64,000 nt of DNA from Gammaproteobacteria bacterium (GTDB lineage: Bacteria > Pseudomonadota > Gammaproteobacteria > Steroidobacterales > GCA-2729495), in assembly GCA_014337915.1 (NCBI GenBank), contig QUBU01000014.1, positions 1-64,000 on the forward strand, in the 5' to 3' direction. The translations under genes and the position numbers were made by a program. This document shows, in pieces, positions 41,133-50,567 of this stretch. How positions within the stretch are numbered: the stretch's first letter is position 1; the number at the start of each line of letters is the position of its first letter. The notes under the pieces are model-generated. The model saw nothing but the letters and a program-made list of their open reading frames with translations. It did not search any database and was not told the origin of the DNA.

Positions 41133-41597
41133 ATGCAAATCACCGTCGCAGCCGTCGGCACGCGGCTGGAGTCCTGGGTCTACGACGCCTTTGACACCTA
41201 CAAAGCGCGCCTGCCACGCCACCTCGGGCTGGAACTCGAGGAGGTGCCGCTGGGGCGTCGTGCGGCAGGCGCCTCCGCCGCGGTCGAGGAAGAGGGTGAG
41301 CGCCTGTTGCGCCACGTGCGTCCCGGGGCGCTGACGCTGGCGCTCGACGAGCGTGGCCAGCAGTGGAGTTCGGCGGAACTGGCCGGGCAGCTGCGCAACT
41401 GGCTGGAGCAGCAGCCACGGGTCGCCATCCTGGTCGGCGGCCCCGACGGCCTGTCCGCGGCCTGCCGCGAGCGGGCCGACCGGATCTGGTCCCTGTCGCG
41501 CCTGACCTTCCCCCATGCCGTGGTGCGGGTGCTGCTCGCCGAGCAGCTCTACCGGGCCTGGACCATCCTCCAGGGCCATCCCTACCACCGGGCCTGA
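41133..41597 (+). CDS. rlmH: 23S rRNA m3-pseudouridine-1915 methyltransferase
   Basis: 154 residues (E. coli 155). A SPOUT methyltransferase acting on helix 69 of assembled 70S. The knot shows LALDERGQQWSSAELA, VAILVGGPDGL (SAM loop) and SRLTFPHAVVRVLLAEQLYR, and ends in HPYHR as in all family members. A 110-bp gap with a weak TATGCT (41096-41101) precedes it. Confidence 0.96.
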   Translation: MQITVAAVGTRLESWVYDAFDTYKARLPRHLGLELEEVPLGRRAAGASAAVEEEGERLLRHVRPGALTLALDERGQQWSSAELAGQLRNWLEQQPRVAILVGGPDGLSAACRERADRIWSLSRLTFPHAVVRVLLAEQLYRAWTILQGHPYHRA

Positions 41598-41599
41598 CC

Positions 41600-42196
41600 A
41601 TGGCGCAGGACAGTGAGCCAATGGTCTACCTCGCCTCGGCATCGCCGCGGCGGCGCGAGCTGCTGGCGCAGATTGGCATCGACTGCCTGGTGATGCCGGC
41701 CGACATCGACGAGAGCCAGTTGCCGGGCGAGGGCGTCGAGGCCTACGCCCTGCGCCTGGCGGGCGCCAAGGCACGGCGGGTCTGGGAGCGGGTGCGGACG
41801 CCCGCACCGCGGCCGGTGGTGGCGGCCGATACGGTGGTGGTTGCCGGCAGCGAACTCCTCGGCAAGCCCGCCGGCCTGGACGACTGCCGGCGCATGCTCG
41901 GGCGGCTGTCGGGGGCGGTGCACGAGGTGCTGACCGCCGTGGCGGTGGTGTCGGCGGCCGGTGAAACCGCTGCCGTCAGCCGCAGCCAGGTCCGGTTCCG
42001 GCCGCTGGCGCCGGAAGAGATCGATGCCTACTGGCGCAGTGGCGAACCCGCCGACAAGGCCGGGGGCTATGCGATCCAGGGCCGTGCCGCGGTCTTCATC
42101 CGCGAACTGCGCGGCAGCTACTCCGGCGTCATGGGCCTGCCGCTGTTCGAGACCGCGCAGCTGCTCGCCGCACATGGCCTGCGGGTGCTGGCATGA
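41600..42196 (+). CDS. maf: Maf-type nucleoside triphosphate pyrophosphatase
   Basis: 198 residues. Hydrolyses non-canonical or excess dTTP/UTP (YhdE type). ASASPRRRELLAQIG (about residues 12-26), VVAADTVVV and GKP with GYAIQGRAAVFI are the active-site blocks. It begins 2 bp after rlmH and overlaps rng by four bases, the canonical maf-rng-yhdP order. Confidence 0.94.
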   Translation: MAQDSEPMVYLASASPRRRELLAQIGIDCLVMPADIDESQLPGEGVEAYALRLAGAKARRVWERVRTPAPRPVVAADTVVVAGSELLGKPAGLDDCRRMLGRLSGAVHEVLTAVAVVSAAGETAAVSRSQVRFRPLAPEEIDAYWRSGEPADKAGGYAIQGRAAVFIRELRGSYSGVMGLPLFETAQLLAAHGLRVLA

Positions 42197-43659
42197 AGGC
42201 GGAAATCCTCATCAACGTCACGGCCCGCGAAGCCCGTGCAGCCGTGGTGGCCAACGGCGTGCTGCAGGAAGTGCTGATCGAGCGCGCCTCGCGCCGCGGC
42301 CTGCTCGGCAACATCTACAAGGGCAGGGTATCGCGGGTGCTGCCCGGCATGCAGGCGGCGTTCATCGAGGTCGGCCTGGAGCGCACCGCCTTCCTGCACA
42401 CCTCGGATATCGCTCCGCCGCCCGGCCATCCGGCGGCGCCCGACGGGCGCGCCACCGACATCCGCGACCTGCTGCGCGAGGGTGACGACATCCTGGTGCA
42501 GGTGCTGAAGGATCCCATCGGCACCAAGGGCGCGCGCCTGACCACGTTCATTACCGTGCCGTCACGCTACCTGGTGCTGCTGCCCAGGGGCTCGGGCATC
42601 GGCATCTCGTCGCGGATCTCCGCCGAGGCGGAACGCGAGCGCCTGAAGTCCGTGCTGGGCAGCCTCGCCGACCCGGGTCGTGCCTGCGGTTTCATCGTGC
42701 GCACCGCTGCCGAGGGCGCGAACCCGGAAGCGCTGCAGGCCGACATGGACTTCCTGCTCAAGCTCTGGGACATGATCTGCGCCAACGCCCGCAGCCTGCC
42801 GGCCGGCCAGCTGGTGCACGAGGACCTGCCGCTGGCGGTGCGGGTGGCGCGCGACATCGTCACCACCGACATCGAGCGCGTGCGCGTCGACTGTACCGAG
42901 TCCTATGCACGCCTGCGCGCCTTTGCCGACACCTTCATGCCGGGCCTGGCGCCGCTGATCGAGCACTATGCCGACGGGCGGCCGATCTTCGACCTCTACG
43001 GTGTCGAGGACGAGATCCAGAAGGCGCTGGACCGGCGCGTGCCGCTGAAGTCCGGTGGCTACGTGGTCATCGACCAGACCGAGGCCATGACCACGGTGGA
43101 CGTCAACACCGGCGGCTATGTCGGCCACCGCAACCTCGAGGAGACCATCTTCCGTACCAACCTCGAGGCGGCGGTGGCGATCGCGCGGCAACTGCGGCTA
43201 CGCAACCTCGGTGGCATCATCATCATCGACTTCATCGACATGCTCGAGGCCCAGCACCGCGAGCAGGTGCTCGCCGCGCTGCGCGCCGCGCTCGACGAGG
43301 ACCATGCCCACACGCAGATCACCCAGGCCTCGCCGCTGGGCCTGGTGGAGATGACGCGCAAGCGCACCCGCGAGAGCCTCGAGCACATCATGTGCCAGGC
43401 CTGCCCCACCTGCGCGGGCCGCGGCTTCGTCAAGAGCGCGGAGACGGTCTGCTACGAGATCCTGCGCGAGATCCTGCGCCAGCACCAGCAGTTCGCCATC
43501 CGCGAGATGGTGGTGCTCGCCCATTCGGACGTGATCGAGCTGCTGCTCGACGAGGAAGCCGCCAGCCTCGCCGAGGTTTCCGACCAGACTGGCCGGCCCA
43601 TCCGGCTGCAGGTCGAGTCCGGCTACGCACCCGACCAGTTCGACGTGGTGCTGATCTAG
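42193..43659 (+). CDS. rng: ribonuclease G
   Basis: 488 residues (E. coli 489). Endoribonuclease for 16S rRNA 5' maturation and mRNA decay. An S1 domain near residues 36-120 (GNIYKGRVSRVLPGMQAAFI), catalytic Asp in VDVNTGGYVG (about 303) and IIIIDFIDM (about 346), and the Zn-link CPTCAGRG (about 404-411). No long C-terminal scaffold, so this is RNase G, not RNase E. Confidence 0.96.
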   Translation: MKAEILINVTAREARAAVVANGVLQEVLIERASRRGLLGNIYKGRVSRVLPGMQAAFIEVGLERTAFLHTSDIAPPPGHPAAPDGRATDIRDLLREGDDILVQVLKDPIGTKGARLTTFITVPSRYLVLLPRGSGIGISSRISAEAERERLKSVLGSLADPGRACGFIVRTAAEGANPEALQADMDFLLKLWDMICANARSLPAGQLVHEDLPLAVRVARDIVTTDIERVRVDCTESYARLRAFADTFMPGLAPLIEHYADGRPIFDLYGVEDEIQKALDRRVPLKSGGYVVIDQTEAMTTVDVNTGGYVGHRNLEETIFRTNLEAAVAIARQLRLRNLGGIIIIDFIDMLEAQHREQVLAALRAALDEDHAHTQITQASPLGLVEMTRKRTRESLEHIMCQACPTCAGRGFVKSAETVCYEILREILRQHQQFAIREMVVLAHSDVIELLLDEEAASLAEVSDQTGRPIRLQVESGYAPDQFDVVLI

Positions 43660-43663
43660 TCCC

Positions 43664-46600
43664 ATGGATGCCCGTCCGCGCCGCTGGTTGCGCGCGCTGG
43701 CCCTGGCGGCGGCCGGCTTGGTCACCACGCTCGCCCTGCTGGTCGGGCTGGCGCGGCTGCTGCTGCCGATGGTGCCCGCCTACCAGGACGACATCCGTGC
43801 CTGGGCCAGCAGCGCCACCGGCTATGACATCGCCTTCACCGGCATCAGCGCCAGCTGGCCGCTGTCGGGCCCGCAGCTGACCTTCATCGATGTGAGCCTG
43901 ACCCGCCCGGGCGAGGCCGCGCCGGTGGTGACCGCGCGGGAGTTCTCCATCGGCCTGAGCTTCTGGCGCTCGCTGCGTGCCGCTGCGCCCCGGCCCGGGC
44001 GCGTGGCGGTGCGGGGCTCGACGCTGCGCGTGGAGCGGGTGGCCGATGGCAGCCTGCTGGTCCAGGGCCGCCGGCTGGCCGAGCTGCTGCCACCGTCGAC
44101 CTCCGAGCGGCCGGAACTCGACCTGGCGCTCGGCGACATCGCGATCAGCTTCGTCGACAGCCGCCGCCGGCCGCAGCAGGTCCAGCTGGGCCTGCGCAGC
44201 CTCACGGCGGACGTACGCCGGGAGAACATCGCCGCGAAAATCGCCATGACGCTGCCGGCGCCGCTCGGCCGCGAACTCGACGCGAACCTCAGCCTGCCAT
44301 TGCCCCTGCCCGAGCCGCTGGCACCGCCGCCGGACTGGGAGGCTCAGATCGACGGCCGCGGGCTGAACCTGCCGGGCCTGCTGACCTGGGCGGGAACGGA
44401 CGCCGGCGCCCTGCGCGCTGGTGTCGGTGACCTCGGGTTGCGGATCACCGTGCGCGGTGGCCGCCCCGAGCAACTGGCCGCGGACCTCGACCTCGAGGGC
44501 CTGGCGGTCGGTGTCGCGGCAGCCGCCACGACATACGAGCGCGTCACCGGCAGCGGCCGCTGGCAGCGCCACGCGGACGGCTGGGACGCCGCGGTCACCG
44601 GGCTGCGCCTGCGCCGCGCGGGCCGGGACTCGCCGCCGACCACCGGCGAGCTGCAGTGGCGTGCAGCCAGCGAGGCGGCGCCTGCGCGCTGGATCGCCAG
44701 CGCCGGATTCCTGCGACTCGACGATCTGTTCCCGCTGCTGCGAGCGGCGCTGGCCGGGACCGAACTGGCGCAGCGCCTGCCCCGTGAACTGGGCGGCGAC
44801 CTGAGCAATGTGGCGGCGGAGTTCGCCGTCGACGCCGGGCAGGCCACCCGCTATTCGCTGCGCCTCGGGTTTTCGCGCCTGGTGGCGGCAAGCAGCAGCG
44901 GCGAGCTGGCGGTGTCCGGCCTCACCGGCCGTTTCGCCGCGGACGGCGACGGCGGTCGCCTGGAGCTCGACAGCAGCGAGGTGGCACTGACCCTTGCCCA
45001 CTGGTTCCGCAATCCCCTGCCGGCGCGTTCGCTGCAGGGCCTGCTGGTGTGGCGCCGGGCACCGGAGGGCATGCGTTTCCTCAGCGACGACATCCGGCTG
45101 AAGACCGGGGCCATCGACATCAGCTCGCGTCTGGAGCTGGTGTTCCCGGTCGATGGCAGTTCCCCGGTGCTCGATCTCAAGGCGACGGCGAGCGCTACCG
45201 AGGCTCCGCAGGTGCTGCGCTACCTGCCGCTGCGCAACTTCCCGCCGCAGGTGGTCGACTGGCTGGAACGTGCGGTGGTGGCGGGCCGGGTGCCGGCGGC
45301 GGAAGGTATCTTCCGTGGCCCGCTGCGCGAGTTCCCCTTCGACCATGGCGAGGGCCAGTTCCGTGTCAGCCTGCAGCTGCAGGACGGCACGCTGGATTAC
45401 GCCCCAGGCTGGCCCCGCGTGGAGCAACTGGATGCGGAAGTGGTCTTCGACGGCGTGGGCATGTCCTCGTCCCGCAACCAGGCGCGCGTCGGTAACCTGC
45501 CCGTCCGGGATTTCGCGGTCGCCATTCCCGACATGCGCCAGGGCGTCCTCGCCGTCGCCGGCCAGCAGCGCACCGACCTGGGCGACCTGCTGGCGTTCCT
45601 GCGGACCACGCCAGTGGCCGGCCACGTCGGCCCGACGCTGGATCGTGCCACGGCTTCCGGGCCGGTGGACAGTTCGCTGCGTCTGGCCCTGCCGCTGACG
45701 GACCCGGCCGCCTGGGACCTGCAGCTGCTGCTCGATGCGCGTGGCTGCCAGCTCGGCCTCGCGCGCCTGCCGCTCGACCTGAAGGATGTGCGCGGCCGCG
45801 TGCGCCTGCAGAACACCCGCTTCTACGCCGAGGGCATCAGGGCCGTGATGCTCGGCGAGCCGGTGCGTATCGGCCTGGCGCCGGAGACCGCCGCGGGTGG
45901 CGCGATGCGCGCCCAGCTGGTGGCCGTGGCCGGCGCGACGCCGGTGCCGCGGCTGATGTCGACTTTCAGCCTGCCGCTGCGCGCCTACCTGGACGGGCGC
46001 CTCGACTGGCGCGCCACGCTGCGCATCCCGGTGCTGCAGGATGCTGCTTCGGCCGCGCCGCTCACCGTGGCGCTGCGCTCGGACCTGCGCGGCGTTGCCA
46101 GCACGCTGCCTGCGCCGCTGGCCAAGGATGCCGCCACGGCCTGGCCCGCCGAGGTGCTGCTCGCATTCCCGGCAGCCGATACCATCGATGTCAGCGCCAG
46201 CCTCCAGCCGCCGCTGGCCGCAGCGCTGCGGCTGCAGTCGACCGCGGACCGCTGGCACGTCGAGCGCGGTGCCCTGCATGCCGGCCCGGGCAGCGTGCAG
46301 TTGCCGGCCCGTCGCGGCATCGAGGTGACCGGGCAGGTGGCGAGCCTGGATGTCGGCGACTGGCTGACCGTCGGCCAGGGGGATGTGCCGGCGCCGGGCA
46401 ACACCGGCAGCGAGGCGGCTGCGGCGCGCGGTTCCACCGATCTGCTGTTCCGCGAGTTCGCGCTGCAGGCCGCGCAGCTCAGCTTCGCCGGCCAGCGGCT
46501 CCACGACGTCGACATCAGGGCGCAGCGCGGTGCCGATGCCTGGCAGGTCGCGGTGCGCGGCCCGGCGGCGGAGGGGGACATCGTCGTGCCCTTCGATGGC

Positions 46601-47620
46601 AGGGCACGGCCCATGCGCCTCGACATGAAGAAGCTCTGGCTCACGGAGGAGGAGCCGGGCGCTGGCGGCCACAGCGACCCACGCAGCCTCATGGGATTGG
46701 AGGCCAGGATCGCCGATGCCGCAATCGGCCACTGGCGCCTTGGCCAGCTGGAGCTGGTTGCGGCGCGGATACCCGACGGGCTGCTGCTGCAGCGCCTCAG
46801 CAGCCGTGCGCCGAGTTTCACGCTGACCGGCGATGGCAGCTGGCGGGTCACCGGCAACGATGCAACAAAGCAGGAAACGCGCTTCAGGGCGACGCTGGAG
46901 TCCAGCGGCGTGCGCGACACGCTGGTGCAGCTCGGTTTCGGCTCAGCCATCAGCGGCAAGAGCGGCCGGGTCAGTGCCGATCTCGCCTGGCCGGGCGCGC
47001 CGGCCGGTGATTTCCTGCAGCGGGCCACGGGCAGCATCCGCCTGGAAATGAAGTCCGGGCAGGTGAGCGAGCTCGAGCCGGGCAGTGGCCGGCTGCTGGG
47101 CCTGCTCAGCATCACGGCGCTGCCGCGCCGGCTGTCGCTGGATTTCCGCGACGTGTTCGACAAGGGGCTCGGCTACGACGCTATCGAGGGCGATTTCACC
47201 CTGGGTGGCGGCAGCGCCTACACCTGCAACGTCGGCCTCAGTGGACCCGCGGTGGAAATCGCCATCGTCGGGCGTACCGACCTCGTTAACCGCGACTACG
47301 ACCAGGTGGCCGTGGTGCGTCCGCAGATCGCCACCACGGTGCTGACCGCGGGCGGCGCCGTCTTGGGCGGGCCGGTGGGCGGTGTTACGATGCTGCTGGT
47401 CTCGCAGCTGTTCCGCAAATCCCTCGGCACCCTGGGTGAGTCCTACTATCGCGTCACCGGCGACTGGGACAAGCCGGAAGTCGCCCGCGTACAGGGCGAC
47501 GACGTCGATGCGGCCGCGTTCAAGGACTGCGAGAAGGAGATCGAGGCCGCACTCGCCAGCCCGCCGCCAGCCGTGGCGCCGGCGCCGGCAGTGCCGCCGG
47601 TGCCAACACCGAAACGCTGA
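43664..47620 (+). CDS. yhdP: AsmA-like phospholipid transport protein YhdP
   Basis: 1318 residues (E. coli 1266). One N-terminal TM (about residues 9-31), then a very long, mostly beta periplasmic region, DUF3971 in the middle, and an AsmA-type end (about 1150-1270) with GLLSITALPRRLSLDFRDVF, the YhdP/AsmA C-terminal signature. Thought to bridge inner and outer membranes and move phospholipids. A short Pro/Ala tail ends the protein. The large open frame on the other strand is a codon-bias shadow. Confidence 0.94.
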   Translation: MDARPRRWLRALALAAAGLVTTLALLVGLARLLLPMVPAYQDDIRAWASSATGYDIAFTGISASWPLSGPQLTFIDVSLTRPGEAAPVVTAREFSIGLSFWRSLRAAAPRPGRVAVRGSTLRVERVADGSLLVQGRRLAELLPPSTSERPELDLALGDIAISFVDSRRRPQQVQLGLRSLTADVRRENIAAKIAMTLPAPLGRELDANLSLPLPLPEPLAPPPDWEAQIDGRGLNLPGLLTWAGTDAGALRAGVGDLGLRITVRGGRPEQLAADLDLEGLAVGVAAAATTYERVTGSGRWQRHADGWDAAVTGLRLRRAGRDSPPTTGELQWRAASEAAPARWIASAGFLRLDDLFPLLRAALAGTELAQRLPRELGGDLSNVAAEFAVDAGQATRYSLRLGFSRLVAASSSGELAVSGLTGRFAADGDGGRLELDSSEVALTLAHWFRNPLPARSLQGLLVWRRAPEGMRFLSDDIRLKTGAIDISSRLELVFPVDGSSPVLDLKATASATEAPQVLRYLPLRNFPPQVVDWLERAVVAGRVPAAEGIFRGPLREFPFDHGEGQFRVSLQLQDGTLDYAPGWPRVEQLDAEVVFDGVGMSSSRNQARVGNLPVRDFAVAIPDMRQGVLAVAGQQRTDLGDLLAFLRTTPVAGHVGPTLDRATASGPVDSSLRLALPLTDPAAWDLQLLLDARGCQLGLARLPLDLKDVRGRVRLQNTRFYAEGIRAVMLGEPVRIGLAPETAAGGAMRAQLVAVAGATPVPRLMSTFSLPLRAYLDGRLDWRATLRIPVLQDAASAAPLTVALRSDLRGVASTLPAPLAKDAATAWPAEVLLAFPAADTIDVSASLQPPLAAALRLQSTADRWHVERGALHAGPGSVQLPARRGIEVTGQVASLDVGDWLTVGQGDVPAPGNTGSEAAAARGSTDLLFREFALQAAQLSFAGQRLHDVDIRAQRGADAWQVAVRGPAAEGDIVVPFDGRARPMRLDMKKLWLTEEEPGAGGHSDPRSLMGLEARIADAAIGHWRLGQLELVAARIPDGLLLQRLSSRAPSFTLTGDGSWRVTGNDATKQETRFRATLESSGVRDTLVQLGFGSAISGKSGRVSADLAWPGAPAGDFLQRATGSIRLEMKSGQVSELEPGSGRLLGLLSITALPRRLSLDFRDVFDKGLGYDAIEGDFTLGGGSAYTCNVGLSGPAVEIAIVGRTDLVNRDYDQVAVVRPQIATTVLTAGGAVLGGPVGGVTMLLVSQLFRKSLGTLGESYYRVTGDWDKPEVARVQGDDVDAAAFKDCEKEIEAALASPPPAVAPAPAVPPVPTPKR

Positions 47621-47628
47621 GCAGGACC

Positions 47629-48465
47629 ATGAACGACATCCGGCTTGCCGCCGTACAGATGACTTCGGGCGACGACGTCGCCGCCAACCTCGCCTCCGCC
47701 CGGCAGCAGCTGCAGGCAGCTGCGCGCCATGGCACCCGGCTCGCGGTACTGCCGGAGAACTTCGCCTTCATGTCGGCCAGCGAGAGCGCAAGGGCGCGTA
47801 TCGCCGAGGCGGATGGCATCGGGCCGATCCAGGACTTCCTCGCCGGCGCCGCGCGTGAGTGCGGCCTGTGGATCGTCGGCGGCACCATTCCCATTCGCAG
47901 TGCCGAGGCGGAGCGGCCCTACGCATCCTGCTGCGTCTGGGACGACCATGGCCGGCGCGTCGGCCGCTACGACAAGATGCACCTGTTCGACGTGCGGGTG
48001 CCCGACAGCAGCGAAGCCTACCGCGAGTCGGCGCGCACCATGCCGGGCAACAGGCCGCTGACGCTCGCCACGCCTTTCGGCGCGCTGGGCATCGCCGTGT
48101 GCTACGACCTGCGCTTCCCGGAGCTGTTCCGCGCCATGCTGGAGCTCGAGGTCAGCGTGATCGCGCTGCCGGCCGCGTTCACGCAGCGCACCGGCCAGGC
48201 GCACTGGCATACGCTGCTCAAGGCGCGCGCCATCGAGAACCTGGCCTACGTGGTGGCGGCGGCGCAGGGCGGCGAGCACCCGGGCGGCCGGCGCACCTAC
48301 GGGCACTCGCTGATTGCCGGGCCCTGGGGCGAGGTGCTCGCCGAGGCCGGCACCGGGCCCGGGGTGGTCACGGCAACCCTGGATGCCGACTACCTGCGCC
48401 GACTGCGGGTGCAGTTCCCGGTGCTGAGTCATCGCCGCCTGGCGACAGGCGCGACTGCCGGCTGA
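47629..48465 (+). CDS. carbon-nitrogen hydrolase (Nit/omega-amidase type)
   Basis: 278 residues. Catalytic triad visible: [11 protein letters not shown] (Glu43), [10 protein letters not shown] (Lys, about 112) and [15 protein letters not shown] (Cys, about 154). Closest in pattern to the Nit1 group, which repairs deaminated glutathione, or omega-amidase; the substrate cannot be decided from sequence. Located between yhdP and tldD, a common gammaproteobacterial arrangement. Confidence 0.9.
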   Translation: MNDIRLAAVQMTSGDDVAANLASARQQLQAAARHGTRLAVLPENFAFMSASESARARIAEADGIGPIQDFLAGAARECGLWIVGGTIPIRSAEAERPYASCCVWDDHGRRVGRYDKMHLFDVRVPDSSEAYRESARTMPGNRPLTLATPFGALGIAVCYDLRFPELFRAMLELEVSVIALPAAFTQRTGQAHWHTLLKARAIENLAYVVAAAQGGEHPGGRRTYGHSLIAGPWGEVLAEAGTGPGVVTATLDADYLRRLRVQFPVLSHRRLATGATAG

Positions 48466-48481
48466 TGCCGGCGCAGGCAAG

Positions 48482-49945
48482 GTGAAGGAAATGACCACAG
48501 GCAATGCCCTCGAACTGGCGCGCCATTCGCTGCTGGCCCCGGCCGGGCTCGAGGACCGCGACCTCGACCGCGCCCTGCGCAGCCTGCTCCGTGGCGGCGT
48601 GGATGCCGCGGACCTGTACTTCCAGGCCTCGCGGCACGAGGCATGGTCGCTGGAGGACGGCATCGTCAAGGAGGGCAGCCACAGCATCGAGCAGGGCGTA
48701 GGCGTGCGCGCGCTGTCTGGCGACAGGACCGGTTTCGCCTATTCGGACGAGATCGTGGTGCCGGCACTGATGCAGGCCGCCGACGCCGCCAGCGCCATCG
48801 CGCGCGCCGGCCAGCAGGGCGCGTTGCAGGCCTGGACCCTGCGCCAGGGGCGCGAGCTCTACGCGCCGCTGGATCCGATACCGTCGCTTTCCGATGACGA
48901 CAAGGTAGCGCTCCTGCAGCGTGTCGATGCGGCCACGCGCGCCATCGATCCACGGGTGAAGCAGGTCATGGCGAGCCTGGTGGCCGTGCACGAGGTGGTC
49001 CTGGTCTGCGGCAGCGACGGTGTACTCGCCGCCGATGTGCGCCCGCTGGTGCGCATGAACGTCTCCGTGCTGGTGGAGGACGGCGGCCGGCGCGAGCAGG
49101 GCTACACCGGCGGCGGTGGCCGCGTCAGCTTCCAGCATTTCCTCGAGCAGGACCGCGCCTTCGCCTATGGCCGCGAAGCGGTACGCCAGGCGCTGGTAGC
49201 GCTGGAGGCGGTACCCGCGCCGGCCGGCGAGATGGTGGTGGTACTCGGTCCCGGCTGGCCCGGCATCCTGCTGCACGAGGCCATCGGCCACGGGCTGGAG
49301 GGTGACTTCAACCGCAAGGGCACGTCCGCCTTCAGCAGGCGGCTCGGCGAGAAGGTGGCCTCCGAGCTCTGCACCATCGTCGACGACGGGACATTGCCGG
49401 GGCGGCGTGGTTCGCTGAACGTCGACGACGAGGGCACCCTGACCCAGTGCACCACGCTGATCGAGAACGGCCGGCTGGCCGGCTACATGCAGGACAAGCT
49501 CAACGCCCGGCTCATGGGCATGGCGCCCACCGGCAACGGCCGGCGCCAGTCCTTCGCCCACCTGCCGATGCCGCGCATGACCAACACCTACATGCTGCCG
49601 GGTCCGCATGCGCCCGAGGAAATCATCGCCTCGGTGGACAGGGGCATCTACGCGCGCAACTTCGGCGGCGGCCAGGTGGACATCACCTCCGGAAAGTTCG
49701 TGTTCTCGGCCAGCGAGGCCTACCTGATCGAGAAGGGCCGCCTCGGCGCGCCGATCCGCGACGCCACGCTGGTTGGCGACGGCCCCTCGGTGCTGCGCCA
49801 GGTGTCGATGGTGGGCAACGACCTGAAGCTCGACGAGGGTGTGGGCACCTGCGGCAAGGACGGCCAGTCGGTGCCGGTGGGCGTGGGCCAGCCGACGCTG
49901 CGCATCGACGGGCTGACCGTTGGCGGCACCGCCAGCGCGGAGTAG
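48482..49945 (+). CDS. tldD: metalloprotease subunit TldD
   Basis: 487 residues (E. coli 481). Catalytic half of the TldD/TldE peptidase. Zinc motif [18 protein letters not shown] (about residues 261-278; HExxxH). GTG at 48482 is used; an ATG at 48491 ([10 protein letters not shown]) is an equally reasonable start. Its partner pmbA (tldE) is only 622 bp downstream, across the oppositely oriented purE. Confidence 0.95.
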   Translation: MKEMTTGNALELARHSLLAPAGLEDRDLDRALRSLLRGGVDAADLYFQASRHEAWSLEDGIVKEGSHSIEQGVGVRALSGDRTGFAYSDEIVVPALMQAADAASAIARAGQQGALQAWTLRQGRELYAPLDPIPSLSDDDKVALLQRVDAATRAIDPRVKQVMASLVAVHEVVLVCGSDGVLAADVRPLVRMNVSVLVEDGGRREQGYTGGGGRVSFQHFLEQDRAFAYGREAVRQALVALEAVPAPAGEMVVVLGPGWPGILLHEAIGHGLEGDFNRKGTSAFSRRLGEKVASELCTIVDDGTLPGRRGSLNVDDEGTLTQCTTLIENGRLAGYMQDKLNARLMGMAPTGNGRRQSFAHLPMPRMTNTYMLPGPHAPEEIIASVDRGIYARNFGGGQVDITSGKFVFSASEAYLIEKGRLGAPIRDATLVGDGPSVLRQVSMVGNDLKLDEGVGTCGKDGQSVPVGVGQPTLRIDGLTVGGTASAE

Positions 49946-49958
49946 CCCGGGCGCTGCC

Positions 49959-50450
49959 TCAGCCGGCGCGCGGGTCGGTGCTGGCGAGCACCGTCGCGGT
50001 CTGCTTCGCGCGATAGGCATCCAGCGCCGCGCGGATGCGCTCGTCGCCCAGCGCGAGGATCGCCGCCGCCAGCAGCGCCGCATTGATGGCCCCGGCCTTG
50101 CCGATCGCCAGCGTCCCGACCGGGATCCCGGGCGGCATCTGCACGATGGACAGCAGCGCATCCATGCCGCCCAGGGCGGGCGAGGGCAGCGGCACGCCCA
50201 GCACCGGCAACGGCGTCTTGGCGGCAGCGCAGCCGGGCAGGGCCGCGGCGAGGCCGGCACCGGCGATCAGCACCTTCAGGCCGCGGTCACGGGCGCTCTC
50301 GCAGTAGCTGCCCATGGCATCCGGTGCGCGGTGCGCGGAGATGGCGTTGACCTCGTGCTCGATGCCCAGTGCATCCAGCGTGGCGGAGGCATGGGACATG
50401 ATCTCCCAGTCCGAGCGCGAGCCCATGAGGATGCCGACCAGTGGTTTCAT
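49959..50450 (-). CDS. purE: N5-carboxyaminoimidazole ribonucleotide mutase
   Basis: 163 residues (E. coli 169). Class I PurE of purine synthesis. [13 protein letters not shown] (about residues 6-18), SAHRAPD with catalytic His40, and [20 protein letters not shown] with [20 protein letters not shown] are complete. Start ATG at 50450. The usual partner purK is absent here. It converges with tldD (13 bp) and diverges from pmbA; TATCAT (50495-50500, minus) may be its -10. Confidence 0.95.
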   Translation of the reverse strand: MKPLVGILMGSRSDWEIMSHASATLDALGIEHEVNAISAHRAPDAMGSYCESARDRGLKVLIAGAGLAAALPGCAAAKTPLPVLGVPLPSPALGGMDALLSIVQMPPGIPVGTLAIGKAGAINAALLAAAILALGDERIRAALDAYRAKQTATVLASTDPRAG

Positions 50451-50530
50451 GTTCCCTCGTGCTCCTGCGGATGCAGCCGTGGCCCGAGCGCGGGATGATA
50501 CCGCAGCCCCGCGGGGCGGGCGTGGCTGCC

Positions 50531-50539
50531 TGCTAGAAT
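50531..50539 (+). promoter_or_regulatory. extended -10 element for pmbA
   Basis: TGCTAGAAT fits the extended -10 pattern TGnTAnAAT. Transcription would start about 50546, roughly 22 nt upstream of the pmbA ATG. No clear -35, which extended -10 promoters can lack. Confidence 0.45.
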
Positions 50540-50567
50540 GCGCCGCCAACGATCAGGGCAGGCAGGC

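Noticed and set aside
43430..46732. 1100-residue open frame antisense to rng and yhdP
   Set aside because: It has no domain, lacks strand-appropriate composition, and its residues mirror the GC-rich third positions of yhdP; a shadow frame.
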